A stretch of 64,000 nt of DNA. Source: Klebsormidium nitens. Its lineage: Eukaryota > Streptophyta > Klebsormidiophyceae > Klebsormidiales > Klebsormidiaceae. Location: NCBI GenBank assembly GCA_000708835.1, contig DF237071.1:121945-185944 (forward strand). The letters are read 5' to 3'. Of the stretch, positions 59,176-64,000 are shown piece by piece (positions within the stretch are counted from its first letter, which is position 1; each line of letters opens with the position of its first letter). The position numbers and the translations under genes are program-made. The notes below the pieces were generated by a model. The model searched no databases. It was not told where the DNA came from and was given only the letters and a program-made list of their open reading frames with translations.

Positions 59176-62100
59176 TCAGCGGCGGTTGACGACTCCGCAA
59201 TTTCGGCGGATCTCGCCTTCCTGTCCCGTTTTGACGCCGATCATGGACATGCGCACCCACGCGTGGCTAAAGTTTTTGAAGAAGGCCCTCTCGTTCTGCA
59301 CGGCACGTCAGAGGGGTGTCAGATTCCGGGGGATGTGATTAGCGTTGGAATACTTGACAGGGAAATTTGTAGGTAGTGGTTGAATTTGACATGTGGGCGG
59401 TTGCGGATAGCAAAAGTTCTCAATTCGACTTGCACGTTAGTCTTCGTAGAAGGTAATAAAATTTCTCAACGCTATCCTCGACGCTTTGTATTTCGGTAGG
59501 AGCGGCCATCGGAGCGTCTCTCAGGATGTCTTTCTCTCTGTCTCAAAGTTTGCAAGCGGGGTCGCATGGGTGCATTGTCAATGGAAGGGGAGGCAGGACA
59601 TGTGTTCGTTCATTCCAACGGTCGTAGAGAGGATCGACTGGAATCTGTTTGCTCAGCATAAAAAAGAGCTTAAAACCAGGACTCGCGAATGCAGCGGAGC
59701 CCACTTCGACCCCGTCCGTCAACAGCAGATTTCCGCTCTTCCGTTTTCCGGCACGCAATTTCCAAACGTCTCGCCATAAGAATATATATTCTTGAGGAAG
59801 ACGCGCGCGAGCGCTCACCGTCGCCATCCGTTGGACGAGCTTCACCGTCCGATTGTCATGCGCGAGCACCTCATCGGACGCCAGCACGCCGCGCCCCTGG
59901 AGCAGATTCTTGTAGTACTGGTTGTCGAAGGTCGCATTCGTGGCCACGTCGAGGGGCACTGTTATCGTCGGGTCGTTCACCCGGGGATTGCACTGCAAAC
60001 CATGTGTTTGGGACATAGTTAAAAGCAGATTTTTGATTCTAGGACTACTCAAAAGAGCGTAATATTGATTTTCATGACCTTTTTTGTAGTACTGGTTGTC
60101 AAAAGTCGGGTTGCTGGCTATGTGCGGGGCACCGTGACTCTCGGTCGTTGATGCGGGGGTTGCAGTGCAATCAACTTTGAACATGGCAATCAGGGTTAGG
60201 TTTTAACCCGGTGCTACGGAACGAGGCAGAAGTTTCTTCGAAGCAGGTTCTTATTGCAGTGGGCCGTGCACATAAAACGTACAATGCGGATGCCTGTAGA
60301 ACGGGTGCAAGTCGGATCCCATCCTTGGGAAGTGTTATCCAGTGAGAGTGGATATTGAACGTGGAGCGCTCATAAGCTTTTGTGGTAGCAAACCACGTTG
60401 AAGAGGTCATGGGGAACCAACGACATTGTGGTTAACAGCCACACGCCGTTTTCCAGGTGTTGGGAGCAGGAAAGCCAGTAGATCCGTTTCGGCGAAAGAT
60501 CTACGTACCGTGCTGAAGTGGGTTCTGATGCGCGACAAGATGCTAGAATTCTGAAAACACGAACGTCGTCAGGGTGACGTCAGGCGTTCTGATTCTTACG
60601 ACGCCCGCCGTGATAATGCTTCTCACCTGCTGTGTAAGATTTTGCGCTAGGGCTGGGTCGAGCGTCGGATCGACCGGTAGAAGACGGTCAACCACGTTGC
60701 TGCAGTGCGCTTTGCCGAAGGTATGGGCCCCTGCGCACGGAGAAGCGAAGAGAAGACTTGAAGGGAAAGAAGCGCGTTTGTTTTCTATCAAGTATCTGAC
60801 TTCTGGTTCCGGATGCGTAGAGACTTGGAGCAACAGATTCGCCGGTCGAACACAAAAGCTCGAAGCGTTTGCTAGAGAAGCGCGGTGTGTGGGTTCTGCA
60901 CCCTCGGGCTCTAGTCGAAGCGCGCGTCTTACTTTGAAAAAAAGATATCAAAATACTACTCATAAGTTTGAAGTATAACGGGTGCTCACGCAGCCAACAC
61001 TCAGTTCATCCAGAATCTACCACTACGCCTCCACTAAGGCAGGTCTGAACCACGCAAAGCAGGGCAAGTACTGAGGCCTTGTCTTACTATGACAACCGGA
61101 GACTGCGGGGTTGAAGCCATTCGACTGCAAGCAGTCTTACTTACCAACCGGCACATGGAGCGGGCGGTCGAGCTCTTCAAATTCTCCTTACTGCGCCGTT
61201 CCATTCTGCAGAACAAGGTCCGTAAAACCCCACGAAGATTCATCTCCGACCCCGGCTGTCTTGATTGCCCACATCCAAACGCACCAAACCGCTTGATACT
61301 TCGCACAAGGTCTCAAGCAGCGTGTTGCTCACCAGAAAGAATTACCATGTCCCCCAGAGTCAGCCCGACGGCGGCAAACGACGCGTTGAGAACCGTCACA
61401 TTCATCGTTACGTTCGGCATGGCCGCGAGCGCGGCCGCCTTGGAGGAAACGCGGCCGTCGACGCGCCCCAGCGGCATCGAGATGTTGGGCCCCCCAGACT
61501 GCATAAAGCGAAAACAAGTTCTCTAAATTGGAACCTCCCACTATGTGAGACAGTTGGGGCCGCTTCAGTATGACTCGAGAGAAGCGTCGCCGTCGTGTGC
61601 ATATAAGAAGATGGTGTGGTAGACTGCACAGAATATTGAACGGCTGCATTGTAGAAAAGTAAGAGCGACTGTCTTGAGAGGAGACGCGCCCATAAAGGGC
61701 TCGACATGTTTGGACCTCCGGACTGCATTGCGCAGCGATGATTCTTGACCGACAAAAGTCGGCGGGCCAATCCGGTGACCTTTTGAAATCAGAGTCGGCA
61801 TTGTGAAAGTACAAGATGTGAGCGTTCTGTACTCCTGCTGTTGACTCAAATAGGAGGACACGTGAAAGCAGAGATATCGATCATTCACTGATCGTCTTGA
61901 AGTAGTTAAGCCTGTACTTTGTGATTGGTTCAGTGGTGAAGATTCAATCTTGGCAAGCAATGGAGATTGGAAGCCAGTTAACGTACGCACCTGGAAGATT
62001 GACTCGGTACTGGCGAGAGCAACGATATCCGCGCACGACACGGTGCTAGGGCAAACCGTCTCTATGTGGGCCTTGATGTCATCAATAACGTCAAATCCCG

Positions 62101-62971
62101 CCAGCGTCATGCTTTGAAATGCGTCCTTCTCGCCCGAGATTGAGGCCGTCGAATTCAGGAGAACAGAGGCGTCGCAACCCTACAGAACAAGACGTACTAT
62201 GGTTTTTTTTTCTTGATAGGCAGAGGACAGGACTATTTGACCTTCAACCAAACGGGGGGGCAAAATAACGGGAGTCACTGAGGAGGTGGTAAAGAAAACT
62301 TACACTATTTATGTTGCAAGTGGACATGGGCAGCAGTAGCAGGAACTTTGCTTTGTTTCAGTGCCTTTTTCAGCTATGGATTTTGAATCTGCTTATTTTC
62401 TGTTGGTTTTGTAATGCTTGGCATTTTCTTGGGTTATTTCACGATGATTTTACCACCATCTCCGCCAGTCTACTCTCTCTGGAGGACAGGCATGCAGGCG
62501 TTGCCTCATGCAGGGTCTCGTCTCCGTGTACTCTAGCCACCTTCTCAGTTTGGACTGCCAGTTCCGATGCATGCCTGTATTCTGACCTGCAGCTCCTGTG
62601 AACCATTAAGGACGAAAAGCGCCAGTTCGAACTGAGGCCTGTGTGTAGGTTGTGAGATTTGAGAGCTAATGAAGAGCAAAGAGACAAAGGGTGAAAATTG
62701 AACTAGCGCAGGAAAGCAACAGTCTGTGGGAGCTCACCTCAACAAAGCAATCGTGGAAGAGCAGCCGAGCCACGGAGCCCGCCACTGTTCTATCCTCTTT
62801 GAACGCAACCGCTAACCTTTCCCTAACCACTTCATGCACTTGCGGGCATGACGTTGCATAGTACGTCACATTGAGGGGCGACACTATGCTTATTGCGATG
62901 ACCGTTTGATTGAGCCAGCTGACTGCTAGTAACGTCAGCAGGATGTGCCAAGAGAAGGTCGGTGGCGCCAT
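59176..62971 (-). CDS. Class III (secretory) plant peroxidase
   Basis: Six exons (complement of 62738-62971, 61991-62179, 61333-61498, 60627-60730, 59819-59992, 59176-59295) give 328 aa, the usual length. It is a haem peroxidase exported to the wall or vacuole, using H2O2 to oxidise phenolics. A signal peptide covers about residues 1-27. Distal Arg and His lie in ARLLFHDCFVE, a calcium-site and disulphide region follows (GCDASVLL), then VSCADIVALAS, the proximal His in LSGAHTFG, FDNQYYKNLLQGRGVLASD, FKNFSHAWVRM and the end GEIRRNCGVVN. All eight conserved cysteines are present. The first two introns sit at the classic class III positions (after CFVE, before SGGP); the others are extra. All phases agree. 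The presence of this family marks the genome as streptophyte. Confidence 0.95.
60085..60170 (-). repeat. Echo of peroxidase exon 59819-59992
   Basis: About 86 bases align with 59910-59995, giving FDNQYYK in both. The copy lies in the upstream intron and has lost the acceptor AG. Confidence 0.85.
61683..61735 (-). repeat. Echo of the 5' edge of peroxidase exon 61333-61498
   Basis: ATGTTTGGACCTCCGGACTG repeats ATGTTGGGCCCCCCAGACTG at the acceptor of the exon. In gene direction it keeps a CAG acceptor-like triplet. It sits about 200 bases upstream in the intron. Confidence 0.75.
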
Positions 62972-64000
62972 TAGACTGCTTTGCTGGAGCTGAAGAGAGC
63001 CCCGCTGTATAGCTAGAAGTTTGTGTTGAATCTGCTTTGAGCAAGAAGCACAAACTTTGTACGAAGAACTTGCATAAAGTTGCACCAATCTACACTTTTA
63101 CAAGTGGAGGGATAGAGGGATCTGCTTTTGGTTCAGATACATGGCCCGTCCGGCATGCAGCTGTTCCTGGCACGCGGGATTTGTTCAATGCTAATAGGAG
63201 CTCTTCCAATTTGAAGTTTGTAATTCTCAGTCTTTCGTTGATTTCTGAGCTCTCTAGTGTTCTTTTGCGAGCTAGTTGCAAGCGAAAAGAGTGGATGTAG
63301 AGCTCTTTGCACTCGAGGAGCTCTCTTACGCAAAGTGAAGGCAGGAAGTTAGACGTAGCTGGAGCACATTCCAAGGATTCCCAAACCAGCTGGGCATCCC
63401 CTGGGCATATCTTGAATGCTGCAATGCTGGTTCTTGGAGTAATGTCTGTTTGTAGCTGTTGCTTTCAACCTTCGCATTTTAATATGCCCTGTTGATGCAG
63501 AAGGGTTAACTCCAGTTGATAAAGTCTCAGCAAGGTGTGCAGGTGCACTGACAGCTCTGCTTGTACACTTACAATCGACAAGTGGAAAGAATACCGTAGT
63601 CCTGGCAATCCCTTCAGGTACATGACGGTCCTGGGAAAAGGTTTCGAAAACTCGGTTAGGAAAGAGTGTCAGCGTATGGACAGCGCCAGTACCAGAGGGC
63701 CGGTAGCAGGTAGAACCATTCTCACTAGCTGTTGTCCTGTTGATTGCAAACCAGGCGACGTTGCGGAGGCATATTTGACTGCAAAGTGCATCCGCTACCT
63801 AAGGCTACATTCTGAACATTGCTGATTTCTTCACAGCATTCCGGTGAGCCCCAGGTTCATTTCGTGTGAATGTGGCCACTGGCAACCGAACCCTGTTTCG
63901 TCGGTCCGAAGGCAACAGTTTTGCGAACTCAAGTTCACCATCGATATTTGGCAGGCCTTCATTTCTCGCCGTCGATTCTATAGCAGGGCAGTGCATCTAC
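62972..64000. other. Upstream region of the peroxidase gene
   Basis: This should contain the peroxidase promoter and 5' UTR. A plus-strand frame at 63535-63825 is cysteine-containing but shows no motif or splice support. Nothing else was recognised up to the window end. Confidence 0.5.

Noticed and set aside
61089-61526. Plus-strand frame of 145 codons
   Set aside because: Antisense of the peroxidase exon 61333-61498 plus intron.

Overview
The window is nuclear DNA of a green-lineage eukaryote. The genes are split by many short GT-AG introns, and coding exons are GC-rich against AT-richer introns. The set includes a plastid-type histidinol dehydrogenase, a plant-type PNGase A and a class III (secretory) peroxidase with all eight conserved cysteines. 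Class III peroxidases point to a streptophyte. The compact, intron-rich layout would suit a charophyte alga such as Klebsormidium, or a bryophyte, but the exact taxon is inference. No rRNA gene, tRNA gene, CRISPR array or intact transposon was recognised. Layout, left to right: 273-490 (+) is the 3' end of a cysteine-rich gene that enters from outside the window. 2394-11180 (-) is an armadillo-repeat protein with a very long disordered N-terminus. 13632-19211 (+) is a secreted peptide-N-glycosidase A. 20329-24857 (-) is histidinol dehydrogenase. 26933-35167 (-) is a fusion of a DUG3-like class II glutamine amidotransferase with a WD40 propeller. 36699-37202 (+) is a small hypothetical protein. 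41593-45640 (+) is an unknown four-helix membrane protein. 47072-54809 (-) is the MIF4G/MA3 nucleolar protein NOM1 (Sgd1). 55669-57692 (+) is a protein with MUS81-like N-terminal modules but no nuclease domain. 59176-62971 (-) is a class III peroxidase. Every multi-exon model was built by hand, and exon phases agree at every junction except the first junction of the MUS81-like gene, which is unresolved. The genes are not an operon or a visible pathway cluster. They cover histidine synthesis, thiol or gamma-glutamyl peptide handling, glycoprotein turnover, 18S rRNA processing and wall/ROS chemistry. The most unusual feature is a recurring one: six of the eight multi-exon genes carry degenerate copies ('echoes') of the edge of one of their own exons in the adjacent intron, often with the splice signal. 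It is strongest in NOM1, where the 5' end of one exon is present four times in tandem and another echo still translates to nearly the same peptide. Second is the DUG3-WD40 fusion: in yeast these two parts sit on separate subunits (Dug3 and Dug2) of the glutathione-degrading complex.
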